Shown: piece by piece, positions 46,112 through 56,500 of the stretch
How positions within the stretch are numbered: position 1 is the first letter of the stretch
How the letters are laid out: every line of letters begins with the position of its first letter
Origin: Alphaproteobacteria bacterium
Lineage (GTDB): Bacteria > Pseudomonadota > Alphaproteobacteria > Rhizobiales > Rhizobiaceae
Reading direction: 5' to 3'
Length of the DNA stretch: 64,000 bases
Assembly: GCA_016861165.1 (NCBI GenBank)
Contig: BOKV01000017.1
Coordinates: 36,048 to 100,047, forward strand
The notes under the pieces: generated by a model
Seen by the model: the letters and a program-made list of their open reading frames with translations, nothing else
Told to the model about the DNA's origin: nothing
The model's database searches: none
Position numbers and translations under genes: made by a program

Positions 46112-47146
46112 ATGTCATATGGAATCAGGCTGATCGCCGGGATGCTGGCATTCATGCTGATAGCAATCGGGGCGCCGGCTTTCGCACAGGAGAAAATGCC
46201 GCTGCGCGTGCACATCTTCCCCGGTGCCTACACATCGATGTCCGTTTATGTGGCGCAGGAGAAGGGCTTCTACGACAAGCATGGACTGACCGTCGAACTC
46301 GTGCCGGCGCAATCCTCCTCAGCAGCAATCGCCGCGATGCTTGGCGGCAGCATCGACGTCGTCGAAAGCGGCGCCGACCTTGTTCTGTCCAACATCAGCA
46401 AGGGCATCGACCTCAAATACCTGATGGCCAATGAAACCAAGAATTACGTGACCCTTATCGTCTCGCCGTCAGTTGAACTGCCCAACCGTGACAAAGGCTA
46501 TCCGGAGGTCTTCAACGACCTGAAAGGCAAGCGTTTCGGCGTCAACGCAATTGGTGCTACATTGCATCTGGCCGCCGTGATGATGCTCAAGGAGGCTGGC
46601 CTCACTCCGGAAGACGTGGAGTTCGCTGCCACCGGCACGGCGGCAAATACGCTGGCTGCCTGGCAGGCCGGCACGGTGGATGTACAGCTCACATTTCCCC
46701 CTGTGCCCCAGCTGATGTCAAAGCTGGGATTGGCCGAGACGGTCATGATACTCGCGGATGACGGGCCCGACAGCTTGAAGTTCCAGAACCTCTATTCTGG
46801 TTGGCTGACCTCGCAAGCCAATATTGACAGCAAGAAAGAGGCTATCGACGCCTTTATCGCAGCCATGAAGGAATCGATCGACTGGATCCGCGACCCGGCG
46901 AACGAGTCGCAACTCCTTGAATTGGCCGCCAAGAATACACCAATATCCATTCTTCCGGAAGGAAACGAAGAGGTCCTGAATGAGATGGTGCGCGAGTATA
47001 ACCGGTACTGGGGCTACGAGATCGGCCGGCAGACTGTGGCGCAGTGGAACGACTATGCGATGAAGAATGGTCTGATCACCGAAACCATCCCGTTCGAAAA
47101 GGTAGTGTACGAGGGCGCGCCCACTTGCGGCGACAACTGCAACTGA
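46112..47146 (+). CDS. TauA/NMT1-like ABC transporter substrate-binding protein (orphan paralogue)
   Basis: A 344-residue periplasmic binding protein. It has a signal peptide (MSYGIRLIAGMLAFMLIAIG, cleavage near PAFAQ-E) and then LRVHIFPGAYTSMSVYVAQE and GGSIDVVESGADLVLSNI, typical of the NMT1/THI5/TauA group. It is a clear paralogue of the binding protein at 57682-58767, with long shared blocks. Both end in a C-terminal CxxxC (CGDNC here). It has no ATPase or permease beside it and may use those at 58746-60469. The ribosome site AAGGGAG is good. Confidence 0.85.
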   Translation: MSYGIRLIAGMLAFMLIAIGAPAFAQEKMPLRVHIFPGAYTSMSVYVAQEKGFYDKHGLTVELVPAQSSSAAIAAMLGGSIDVVESGADLVLSNISKGIDLKYLMANETKNYVTLIVSPSVELPNRDKGYPEVFNDLKGKRFGVNAIGATLHLAAVMMLKEAGLTPEDVEFAATGTAANTLAAWQAGTVDVQLTFPPVPQLMSKLGLAETVMILADDGPDSLKFQNLYSGWLTSQANIDSKKEAIDAFIAAMKESIDWIRDPANESQLLELAAKNTPISILPEGNEEVLNEMVREYNRYWGYEIGRQTVAQWNDYAMKNGLITETIPFEKVVYEGAPTCGDNCN

Positions 47147-47166
47147 CGGCAACTCGGCGCAGGGAC

Positions 47167-48570
47167 ATGGCGAGCGTGGACGTCGAGGCGGCCCTGGCTG
47201 CGATAGTCGGCCACCGTCATGTACTTACAGATCCGGAGTCACTTTCCGAGGCGAGTGTTGATTGGCGTGGCCGTTACAGCGGCAGAGCGCGGTGTCTCGT
47301 CAGACCGGCGAACACCCAAGAACTCGGCGCAGTCGTCAGGATGTGCGCCGAGCACCTCATTCCGATCGTGCCGCAGGGCGGCAATACTGGCGTTTGCGGC
47401 GGAGCAGTTCCTGACAATTCGGGCCGGTCGATCATCGTTTCCCTCGGGCGCATGAACGGCATACGGGAAATCGACGCGGCCAACAATTCGATAACTGTGG
47501 ATGCCGGCGTGGTGCTTGCCGATGTTCATCGTGAAGCGCAGCGTGTGAATCGGCTGTTTCCGCTCGACCTGGGAAGCTCGGGTAGTTGCCAGATCGGCGG
47601 CAATGTCTCGACCAATGCCGGAGGCATTGGCGTCTTGAAGTACGGCAGCATGCGTAGTCTCGTGCTCGGACTGGAAGTGGTGCTGCCAGACGGTGAGGTC
47701 CTGGACTGCCTGAAAGGGCTCCGCAAGGACAACTCTGGCTACGACCTCAAGCAACTCTTCATCGGAGCCGAGGGAACGCTGGGGATCATCACAGGCGTTG
47801 TACTCAAGCTGTTCTCGCGGCCGACACACCATACCACTGCGCTGGTCGGTCTTCCATCATGCGATGCTGCACTCGATCTCTTCGAGCTTTGCTCTTCCTC
47901 CATGGGAAGCCACCTCGCGGCCTTCGAACTGATATCGGGCATGCAGCTGGAAGCCGTGATCGAAAATATCCCTGGAACCTTCCGGCCCCTCGAAGTGAAG
48001 TACGACTGGTACGTGCTGCTTGAACTGACGGACGACGCCCTCGACAGCGAATTGCTCGAAAGAACTGAAAATCTGCTTTCTGGCATGATCGAAGCAGGAG
48101 ATGTCTCGGATGCCGTGATAGCGAAAAACTTGAACGAACGCGAACGGCTATGGCGGATCAGGCATAGCGTATCGGAAGCAAATGTCAGGCAGGGTCATGT
48201 ACTGTCGCACGACACCTCGGTGCCAATCTCCAGGATCGGCGATTTCATCCGTACATGCGATGAAAAGCTCTCACACCGGCTGCCTGGAACGCGACTGCAC
48301 TTTGTTGGTCATATCGGGGATGGCAATGTGCACGTTGTCGTCGTCTTCCCGGATTCGGAGGCGTTTGACCGGAACTGGGCGCAAATCAGTGAGATCGTCA
48401 ACGGTATCGCGCTCGGCATGCACGGAAGCATCGCCGCCGAACATGGTATCGGACAAAGCCTGCGTCAGTCTCTACGCCAGAGCAAGTCCGAAACCGAATT
48501 GCGCTTGATGCGGCTCGTCAAGGAGAGCTTGGATCCCGGCAACATCATGAACCCGGGAAAGGTCCTATAG
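47167..48570 (+). CDS. FAD-linked oxidase / D-2-hydroxyacid dehydrogenase (GlcD-like)
   Basis: A 467-residue flavoprotein of the PCMH-FAD family. The FAD pyrophosphate loop PIVPQGGNTGVCGGAVP is followed by GGNVSTNAGGIGVLKYG and GAEGTLGIITGVVLKL. The C-terminal metal-binding motif is FVGHIGDGNVHVVV, and the protein ends NIMNPGKVL. This is the layout of D-lactate, D-2-hydroxyglutarate and glycolate dehydrogenases, so it probably oxidises a D-2-hydroxy acid formed in the island pathway. It is the last gene of the plus-strand operon, 20 bases after the binding-protein stop, and convergent with the IclR gene. Confidence 0.87.
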   Translation: MASVDVEAALAAIVGHRHVLTDPESLSEASVDWRGRYSGRARCLVRPANTQELGAVVRMCAEHLIPIVPQGGNTGVCGGAVPDNSGRSIIVSLGRMNGIREIDAANNSITVDAGVVLADVHREAQRVNRLFPLDLGSSGSCQIGGNVSTNAGGIGVLKYGSMRSLVLGLEVVLPDGEVLDCLKGLRKDNSGYDLKQLFIGAEGTLGIITGVVLKLFSRPTHHTTALVGLPSCDAALDLFELCSSSMGSHLAAFELISGMQLEAVIENIPGTFRPLEVKYDWYVLLELTDDALDSELLERTENLLSGMIEAGDVSDAVIAKNLNERERLWRIRHSVSEANVRQGHVLSHDTSVPISRIGDFIRTCDEKLSHRLPGTRLHFVGHIGDGNVHVVVVFPDSEAFDRNWAQISEIVNGIALGMHGSIAAEHGIGQSLRQSLRQSKSETELRLMRLVKESLDPGNIMNPGKVL

Positions 48571-48613
48571 TTTCCCAAGGGCACAACGATGTTGAAGGAC
48601 GGGGCAGCGACCC

Positions 48614-49402
48614 TCAACCTCCGCGGGCGAGTTTAAGCTCGATCGTCGCGGCTGCCTCCTTGAGGCGCTTGAGATGGGCCGGCCGACCACGTTTGACCAT
48701 CTGGGGGGTCAGACCGGCTATGCTAATCGAGCCGACGACTTCTCCCTCCGGGTCGCGCACCGGCACCGCCAGCGCCGACAGGCCGAGTGCCACGTCATCG
48801 ACGGCGAACTCGTAGTCGCGTTTGCGGATTTCGGCGAGCTGATTGCGCATCTTGCTAATATCGGTTTCGCTTTTGGGCGTCAGCTTCGCTGGTTTGCGCT
48901 TCAAGACACGCTCTATTTCCGCCGTCGGCTGGTAGGCCAGCAGAAGCTTGGGGGCGGCTCCGACATTGAACGGAAGCGAGCCGCCGATCGACCACCAGTG
49001 GACCTCGATGCCCTTCATGTCGTGGATGCGCTCGAGGCAGACGACATCGCCATCGCGATAGGTGGAGACAAACGACGTGACACTCAGGTCGGAGGAAAGC
49101 GATGTCATGACCGGTAGCGCCGCCGAGCGCAGATCAAGGCTATCCGGTATTTCGGAGGCAAGCTGTCGAAGGACGCGGCCGAGCCGGTAATGCTGCGAGA
49201 CCTCGTCCTGAACGACGAAGCCGCTGGCCATCAGAGTGAGGAGGAGCCGCCTTGTCGTTCCCTTGTCGAGACCCGTGGCCGATGTGACCTCGGCCAGTGA
49301 CTGGTGCTTCTTGCCGACAAAGGAAACTAGGACCGCCAACGCACGGGTCACAGCTCGCACGTTCTGGCTCGATGGCTCCTCATTCATGTTTACGACCAGC
49401 AT
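48614..49402 (-). CDS. IclR-family transcriptional regulator
   Basis: A 262-residue regulator. It has an N-terminal winged helix-turn-helix (SLAEVTSATGLDKGTTRRLL, about residues 35-55) and a C-terminal effector domain with VGAAPKLLLAYQP and ALAVPVRDPEGEVVGSISIA. The start at 49402 has GGGAG. It is co-directional with and 90 bases downstream of the second hyuB, so it is probably co-transcribed with the minus-strand hyu operon. It is the only regulator in the island, so the shared palindromes at 40178, 40886, 57403 and 57567 are its predicted binding sites. Their position upstream of -35 suggests activation. Confidence 0.87.
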   Translation of the reverse strand: MLVVNMNEEPSSQNVRAVTRALAVLVSFVGKKHQSLAEVTSATGLDKGTTRRLLLTLMASGFVVQDEVSQHYRLGRVLRQLASEIPDSLDLRSAALPVMTSLSSDLSVTSFVSTYRDGDVVCLERIHDMKGIEVHWWSIGGSLPFNVGAAPKLLLAYQPTAEIERVLKRKPAKLTPKSETDISKMRNQLAEIRKRDYEFAVDDVALGLSALAVPVRDPEGEVVGSISIAGLTPQMVKRGRPAHLKRLKEAAATIELKLARGG

Positions 49403-49492
49403 GGCCCACTCCCTTGTTCCATTCCCCGTCAAATGAACTGTGTAGCCGAGCCTGACCGCACAAGCATACAAATTCCGCAGGCATGTCCTCCC

Positions 49493-51484
49493 CTAAAGGA
49501 CGGCGATCGCCCTGCGAAGTCTCTGCCGCATCGGTTCCGGATCGCGCATCATGAATGTCAGGTTCGTCTGGCTGCCCTGGAGACCGGGCAGGATCTCTGC
49601 AAACAGCTCTCTCCTCATGTCCCACCGCCGCACGGCCGGGTAGTTCTCCAGCCGGGCGACGAGCGAATTCATCGTCTTGTCGTCGCACACGCTCTCCCAG
49701 GCGAGGCGCTGCGGATCATAGCTGACAGCCGAGGGGCCAGCCGGCTGCGACTGCCGTTCTGCGCGTCGTCGCGCTGTCGCGGCGAAGTCGATCCCGCCGT
49801 CGACGATCACCACGCCGTAGTCTCGTGCGGCGCCTTCGACACTCACTAGGCCGCGCGCGACATCGTCCCGCGTCGCCTCCGGATTGCGTTCGAACGGATC
49901 ACCGTAACCACCCCCGCCGGGAATCATTACCGTCACACGATCGCCCTTGTTGAGCGAAAGCATGTCGATCTTGCCGACCTCCCTTTCGGCCGTGGTGCCC
50001 ATGTTGAGGACGGTGCGCGTGTAGCTGCTGTAGCGGCCTCCCGACGCTCCCCATGGCGCGAAGCGGAAACGATCGCTGTTCCGCGCCAGAATTCTGGCGC
50101 CGTCGCAGAGAACGCGGAATGTCAGCGTAATGCCGACCCCGCCTCGCCATCGGCCGGGTCCTCCCGAATCGGAGCGCAGCGCATAGTCCTCGATGACGAC
50201 GGACGCCGAATCCTCGACCGTCTCGATCGGATTGTTCGACATATTTGCATTCGACCCGCCACGGCCATCGATGCCATCCATTCCTCGTCGGGCGCCGGAG
50301 CCCCCGTCGCACCACTGTACGATCAAAATCCTCTCGCGGTGCGTCGCCGCGTCGAATTCGGAAAACACGATCGGGATCGCGGTACCGCAGGGTGCAGCGG
50401 GAACAAGGTCGGGAGCGGCTCGAAACAGCGCCTCTTGGATGACGTCGGCGAGCCGCGTTGCCGCGGTTGCCCGCAGTCCGACGGCGGCTGGAAATTCCGG
50501 GTTGAGCACCGTCCCCTGGGGCACCACGACGGATATTGGCTCGAACAGCCCGGAATTGCGCGGGATATCACGGTCGTGGGTGAGGATGAACGCCATCAGC
50601 CTCGGCGTGAACCAGTGGCTGCGTCGCCCGCAGCTAGGAATGTTGTAAGAGGTCGGCGTCTGCGGGTCGGTTCCCGAGAAATCGAGTTCCAGCAGCCCGT
50701 CACTGACGGTCATCTTCAGCCGAAGGCGAAGGGGAATGTCCGACAGCAGGTCGTCATCCATGTAGTCCCATGCCTCGTACACGCCGTCGGGAATACGGCG
50801 CAGCACGTCGCGGGACCTTTGAGCAGAATACTGGATGAGATCTGCCTGACTCTGCAAGAATGCGTCTATGCCGTACCTGGCGATGATTTGCGAAATACGC
50901 TCCTGTGCCACGAGCGCGGCCGATATCATCGCCCTTATGTCGCCGGTATTCGACGATGGCGTCCGCGAGTTGCAGTTGATGATCGCCAGGATGTCGGTCA
51001 CGAACTCGCCGCCGGAGTAAAGCTTCACAGGCGGGATCTGCAGCCCTTCCTGGAAGAGGTCTGCATTGCTGGGCGACAGGCTGCCCGGAACGCGCCCACC
51101 GACATCGCTGAAATGGGCGAAGAGCCAGCCGTAACAGATCACTTGGCCCTCGTGAAAATATGGTACGAGCAGGTGTAGGTCCGGCAGGTGCGAGGCCATG
51201 CCCTCCGTCAAATAGGGATGGTTGGTTATGATAACGTCGCCCGGCTGCACGTCCGGCATGGCCTTAATGGCCGACCCGCAATTCTGGTCGACGAACAGCG
51301 AAACGCCGATCCGGCTCGGATAGGCGAAAACCCTGCCGTCATTGGTCACCAGCGCCGAGGTGAAATCGTGCGCTTCCCGGATGTAGAGGCTGTGGGCGAT
51401 GCGTTTGATAGTGTAGCCGATCTCGTCGGTGACCGAGCTGAACTTGTGGGACAGTATTTCCAGCGTCACGGGGTCGGTCAGCAT
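49493..51484 (-). CDS. hyuB: Hydantoinase/oxoprolinase family protein, B subunit (set 2)
   Basis: A 663-residue B subunit. It shows DPVTLEILSHKFSSVTDEIG at the N-terminus, AHSLYIREAHDFTSALV, the motif DVIITNHPYLTEGMASHLPD, HFSDVGGRVPGSL and the glycine-rich VMIPGGGGYGDPF. It lies 2 bases after the stop of its A subunit, with ribosome site AGGGA. It is only distantly similar to set 1, so the two sets probably have different substrates or subunit preferences. Confidence 0.86.
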   Translation of the reverse strand: MLTDPVTLEILSHKFSSVTDEIGYTIKRIAHSLYIREAHDFTSALVTNDGRVFAYPSRIGVSLFVDQNCGSAIKAMPDVQPGDVIITNHPYLTEGMASHLPDLHLLVPYFHEGQVICYGWLFAHFSDVGGRVPGSLSPSNADLFQEGLQIPPVKLYSGGEFVTDILAIINCNSRTPSSNTGDIRAMISAALVAQERISQIIARYGIDAFLQSQADLIQYSAQRSRDVLRRIPDGVYEAWDYMDDDLLSDIPLRLRLKMTVSDGLLELDFSGTDPQTPTSYNIPSCGRRSHWFTPRLMAFILTHDRDIPRNSGLFEPISVVVPQGTVLNPEFPAAVGLRATAATRLADVIQEALFRAAPDLVPAAPCGTAIPIVFSEFDAATHRERILIVQWCDGGSGARRGMDGIDGRGGSNANMSNNPIETVEDSASVVIEDYALRSDSGGPGRWRGGVGITLTFRVLCDGARILARNSDRFRFAPWGASGGRYSSYTRTVLNMGTTAEREVGKIDMLSLNKGDRVTVMIPGGGGYGDPFERNPEATRDDVARGLVSVEGAARDYGVVIVDGGIDFAATARRRAERQSQPAGPSAVSYDPQRLAWESVCDDKTMNSLVARLENYPAVRRWDMRRELFAEILPGLQGSQTNLTFMMRDPEPMRQRLRRAIAVL

Positions 51485-51486
51485 CT

Positions 51487-53550
51487 TCAATCCCTTTCGA
51501 TCCGCATGATTCCAGAAGGCTGCGCTTCCGCGTGCCACCCGCGGCGGATCCACGTCGTCGTGTCTTCCTGTTCGACGATCGCCGGCCCTTTCACGACAGC
51601 GCCGGGCACCAGACCTTCACGTGCGAAAACTTCCGCCCTGCTCCAATTACCGTCCTCGAAGATATCGCGGCATGTCGAGCTTTGCGGCGGCGCGGCCGAG
51701 GCGGATGGTGCCGAAATTCCGCTATCGGGAAAGCTGCCGACGAACTGTCCGTGCAGCGTCATAATCTCGATTGTCGCCTCCATTTCGCGAAAGCCGTAGA
51801 TGCGCTCATGTTCCACATGGAATGCCTGGGCAATGGCATGAAGATCGATCGCTTCGACCGCGGTGCGGGGAAGCTCTACCGTGAGGCCGATTCCCTCGTC
51901 GGCATATCGCATCTCGGCCTTCCAGTTCGGTATCGTCTCGATCCCCGGCAGGTGGTCCTGCGCAAGCCAGGTACGCGCCTCCGCCTCGATCGTTGCCGCC
52001 TGCCCGGCGAAGAACTGCGCGACTTCGGGCACCAGCGGCCTGCGGATGCTGCGTACATAGTCGCGCTTCAGATCGCTCAGCACGGCGCCCATCGCGCACA
52101 GGGTGCCGGGCGACGTCGGGACGAGCACCGTGCGGATGCCGGTCTCTTCGGCCAGCAATGTCGCATGCGTGGGACCGGCGCCGCCAAGCGCGACGAGGAC
52201 GAAATCCCTGATGTCGAGGCCGCGCTCGGCAGCGCCGCGATGCACCTCTGTCGCCATCTTGGCGGTCGCCACCTTCAGCGCTGCTTCGGCCGCTCGTTCG
52301 GCCGCCTGCGCTCCAGAAAAGCCGAGTCTTCCCCCCAGTTCGGCCAGCGCCCTGACTGCCGCCGCACGATCCAGCGTCATGCGGCCACCGAGGAAATCGT
52401 GCGGCACTATTTCGAGTACGAGGTAGCAATCGGTGACGGTAGTCTCGCTGCCGCCGCGGCCATAGCAGATCGGCCCTGGAAAGGCGCCGGCGCTTCGTGG
52501 CCCTACCTTCAGGATGCCGTGGTCGTCGATCCAAACGACCGATCCGCCGCCGGCGCCGATTGCCGAGACGTTGACGACCGGGAGGATCAGCGGGAAGTCT
52601 CCGACGAATGACCGGGTCGAATACTCCGGCTTACCTCCCACGGTCAGCGACATGTCGCTGCTCGTGCCTCCAATATCCACGGACATGAAATCGGGGAGGC
52701 CGCAGGAAGCCGCGACCGCACAGCTCGCAACGACGCCGGAGGCGGGGCCCGACAGGATGGTGTCGATCGGGCGGTTGCGGGCAGTTTCAATTCCGATCGT
52801 CCCGCCATTGTTGGTGGTGATGTAAACTGGCGCCGTCAGAGCAATCGACCGGAGCCTTTCGGCCAGTAGCCTGAAATAACCGGCCATCTGCGGATGTATG
52901 TAGGCGTTCAACACTGTAATCATGGCGCGTTCGTATTCGCGCATCTCAGGCCACAGCCGGGCCGATTGGCTGACCATCACCTGCGGGCAGGAGTCGCGCA
53001 GAGCTTGCGCAATCTTCTCCTCCATCTCGGGGTGCCGGTACGAATTGAGCAGGACGACGGCGACCGAACCGATACCCTGCTCGCGCAACTGCTCGGCAAT
53101 GTCGTCGATTTCGCGCCTGCAGAATGCGCCCTCGACTGTCCCGTCGACCCGAGTCCTAGCTGAAACCTCAAACACGAGGTTGCGCGGAATGAGCGGGGTC
53201 TCCTTCGACCCGTACATGTCGAACGGATTGGCTATCTCAAGGCGCGCAATCTCAAGGATGTCTCGGTTGCCGCTGGAAACCACGAGCGCCGTGCGGGCGC
53301 CGCGCCGCTGTATGATTGTATTGAGGCCGATGGTCGTACCGTGCACGACAAGAGAGATCTGCTCGGCCGCAAGTCCGACCCGATCGAGCATCCCGGCGAT
53401 GCCAACCTGGACCGCCAGCGATGGGTCGTGCGGCGTGCTTGGCTCCTTGTAGGATCGAACGGAGCCGTCGTCACCGATCAGGACGATGTCGGTAAACGTA
53501 CCGCCGACATCGATGCCCAGACGGTACCCTTCCATGCGCCGCGACGTCAT
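51487..53550 (-). CDS. hyuA: Hydantoinase/oxoprolinase family protein, A subunit (set 2)
   Basis: A 687-residue ATPase subunit with RLGIDVGGTFTDIVLIGDDG at the N-terminus, VDIGGTSSDMSLTV, SAIGAGGGSVVWIDD and a C-terminal VVKGPAIVEQEDTTTWI. It pairs with the hyuB directly downstream. The ATG at 53550 overlaps the stop of the A-B fusion gene (ATGA), giving three coupled hyu cistrons in a row. An internal ATG at 53535 is a possible alternative start. Confidence 0.86.
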   Translation of the reverse strand: MTSRRMEGYRLGIDVGGTFTDIVLIGDDGSVRSYKEPSTPHDPSLAVQVGIAGMLDRVGLAAEQISLVVHGTTIGLNTIIQRRGARTALVVSSGNRDILEIARLEIANPFDMYGSKETPLIPRNLVFEVSARTRVDGTVEGAFCRREIDDIAEQLREQGIGSVAVVLLNSYRHPEMEEKIAQALRDSCPQVMVSQSARLWPEMREYERAMITVLNAYIHPQMAGYFRLLAERLRSIALTAPVYITTNNGGTIGIETARNRPIDTILSGPASGVVASCAVAASCGLPDFMSVDIGGTSSDMSLTVGGKPEYSTRSFVGDFPLILPVVNVSAIGAGGGSVVWIDDHGILKVGPRSAGAFPGPICYGRGGSETTVTDCYLVLEIVPHDFLGGRMTLDRAAAVRALAELGGRLGFSGAQAAERAAEAALKVATAKMATEVHRGAAERGLDIRDFVLVALGGAGPTHATLLAEETGIRTVLVPTSPGTLCAMGAVLSDLKRDYVRSIRRPLVPEVAQFFAGQAATIEAEARTWLAQDHLPGIETIPNWKAEMRYADEGIGLTVELPRTAVEAIDLHAIAQAFHVEHERIYGFREMEATIEIMTLHGQFVGSFPDSGISAPSASAAPPQSSTCRDIFEDGNWSRAEVFAREGLVPGAVVKGPAIVEQEDTTTWIRRGWHAEAQPSGIMRIERD

Positions 53551-56500
53551 TGCGCCTGTCTTTCCGCGGCGCAACTGACCTTGCCGTTGGCGACATCCTC
53601 GGCGATGGCCGCGCTGTCGCGCAGCGACGGGTCCCCCCAGCCGCCGCCCCCGGCACTTTCAAGCACCAGTACGTCGCCCGCGGAGACCGTGACGACGCCC
53701 TTCGACCTCAGTTCCTCCCGGCTGCCGTCGACGCGATGGATCATCGCCGTGCTGGGCGCGCCGGGCGCGCCTCCCTTCAAGCCTGCCGCTTGGGAGAAGT
53801 GACGCTCGCCGCGATAGGACAGTCTTATGTCGTCGACCAGGAACTCAATTTCCCTTACCGCACCGGTCCCGCCGCGGAATTGGCCGGCGCCGGCGCCATC
53901 GGGCCGGACCTCGTATCGTCGGATGCGCGCCGGTGTCGCCAGTTCGAATACCTCGACGCCGCCATGTCGCCCGTTCGTCACGTCGGTCTCGATGAACTCC
54001 ACCCCGTCGTGCCCGGGGCTTCCGCCGGTTCCTCCCATCATCGCCTGATTGGCTACAAACGGCGTTCCATCGGGCCACTTGCCGCCGAGCGCTAGAAAGG
54101 TCGCGATATGTGCCGATCTTGCGGCGATTCGCCCAGGGAGCGCCTCGCCGAAGGCCGACATGATCGCCGAGCAAAGCAACTTCACCGTGCCGGCCCGGGC
54201 GTTCACCGGCGCCGGCAGTTCGGGATTGACCACCGTGGCCGGTGGCAGCACGACGCTGACAGGTCGGAAGCAGCCGCCGTTGGTGGGAATGCTGTCGCCG
54301 GTGATCGCCCGGATGCACCAGTAGGCGGCGGCCATGGTGCTCGACGGCGTGCTGTTGACCGGCCCGCGGGTCTGGCTGGCGCTGCCGGTAAAATCGATGT
54401 GGAAATTGCCATCGCACACCGTCACCGCAACCTCGATGCGGACCTTCCGGTCGATTTCGACACCGTCATTGTCGAGGAACTCGACGGCGCGGTACGTTCC
54501 TTCCGGCAGCTGCCGCAGCGCGGCGCGGGTCATTTCTTCTGACCGGTCCAGCAGCAGGCGAAATGCCTCGAGCAGAACGTTGGGCCCATAGGCCTCGGCC
54601 GCTTCGCGCACGCGCCGGGCACCGATCGCGCAGGCCGAGACCTGCGCATCGACATCCCCCATGAACTCGTCGGGCGTGCGGCTGTTGCCGCGCAGCAGGC
54701 GCATGACCGCATCGTCGAACACGCCCGCCTTGCAGAACTGCAGGGGAGGAATGCGCAACCCTTCCTGGAAGACGTCGATTGCGTTCGGCGGGATCGACCC
54801 CGGGGTCATCCCGCCGACGTCCTGGTGGTGTGTCAGCGAGACGCTGATCGCCACGAGCCGGCCATCGGCGAACGCCGGCCGGGCGATCAGGATGTCGGGC
54901 AAATGCGTGCCGCCCCGATAGGGGTCGTTCATCATGTAGAGGTCGCCCTCGACCATGGTTTCGGGCGGAAAATCGTCGAGGATTGCGCCGAGCGCCGGGA
55001 TCATAGTCGACAGGTGGATCGGGTGGGCGAGTGCCAGGGAGATTGGTTCCCCGCCGGTCGTGAAGATCGCTGATGAACAGTCCTCACCCTCCTTGACGAT
55101 GTTGGAGAAGGACGCCTGCATCAACGTGACCTGCATCTCGTTGGCGATGCCATCCAGGCGATGGCGGATCACCTCCAGCGCAACAGGGTCAAACACCTGC
55201 GGGCCGGGAACGCCGGTTTCTTTTCTGGTCAGGATGAGCGCGCCGGATGAATGCACCTCACCGACCCAGCCGGGTTCCACTACCGTCGTCGTGTCCGGCT
55301 GTTCGACGATTGCCGGCCCCTCGAAGCGATATCCGGGCCGCATGCCCGCCCGGTCGAGGACCTGTGCCTCAAGCCTGTCCGGTTTACCATCGAACCTGGC
55401 TGTCCGCCGGGCCTTCAGAGGCGCCAGTTCCGGCTGCCATGACGGGCTGATCGGTTTTCCCGTCTGCGGCACGGTATGCACCGCCCGCAGGTTCACGAAG
55501 CGCGCCGGCTTCCTCATGGCATGGCCGCGCACCTCCAGGTGGCGCGCGAAAAACGCTTCGAACGCGCGTTCCACGATCTTTCCGTCAAGCTTCGGATCGA
55601 TCTCGACCTCGAGATGGTAGGACTGGCCGACGTAACAGACATCGGCGTGGTAGCGGACCTTGCCGGACGAAGGATCGATCGCCTCACGCGCCATTTCAGC
55701 CGCGCAGCGCGCCCGCAGTTCAAAGCAGATCCTGACGATATCCCCTTCACATGCTTGCGCGAAAGTCGCGCCGTAGGGAGCCGAGGCGCTGTGCTCGACG
55801 GGAGCGCTAAGCAACCCGATCGCCGACAGCACGCCCGGGAAGGCGGGGATGACAACTGTATTGATGCCGAGGTCTCGCGCGAGCGCGGTCGCGTGTATCG
55901 GGCCGCCACCGCCAAAACCGACAAGCACGAAGCTTCGTGGATCGATTCCGCGGCGCACTGAAACCAGCCTTATGCCCTCAGCCATCTGCGCATTGACCAC
56001 TCGGTGGACCGCCAGCGCCGCGTCTTCCACGGAAATGCCGAGCGGCATGGCGATGCGCTCCTCGATCGCGCGGTGGGCGCGGGCAGCATCGAGCCGCACC
56101 GATCCGCCGGCAAAGAAGGACGGATCGAGCCAGTTGAGCACCAGGGAGGCGTCCGTCACCGTGGCATCGGTGCCGCCCTTGCCGTAGCATGCCGGTCCAG
56201 GCTCAGCACCCGCCGAACGCGGCCCCACCCTCAGGCCGCCGCCGCTATCGACCCAGGCGATGCTGCCGCCGCCGGCGCCGACGGCGTTTACATCGACCAT
56301 CGGCACCCTGATCTGGTAGCCGTCGACATAGCCATCCTGGCGCAGTATGGGCTGGCCGTCCGTGATGAGGGCAATATCGGAACTTGTGCCGCCGACATCT
56401 AGGCTGATGATGTGATCAAAGCCAGCCTCTCGGCCGACCGCCCTTGCGCCGACAACCCCGGCAGCCGGCCCAGAAAGAAAGAGCCTTACCGGCTGCCTGC

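Noticed and set aside
49403..49492. A GTTCAT half-site upstream of the IclR gene as a fifth island operator
   Set aside because: Only one arm matches; the other arm and the spaced TTGACA are missing.
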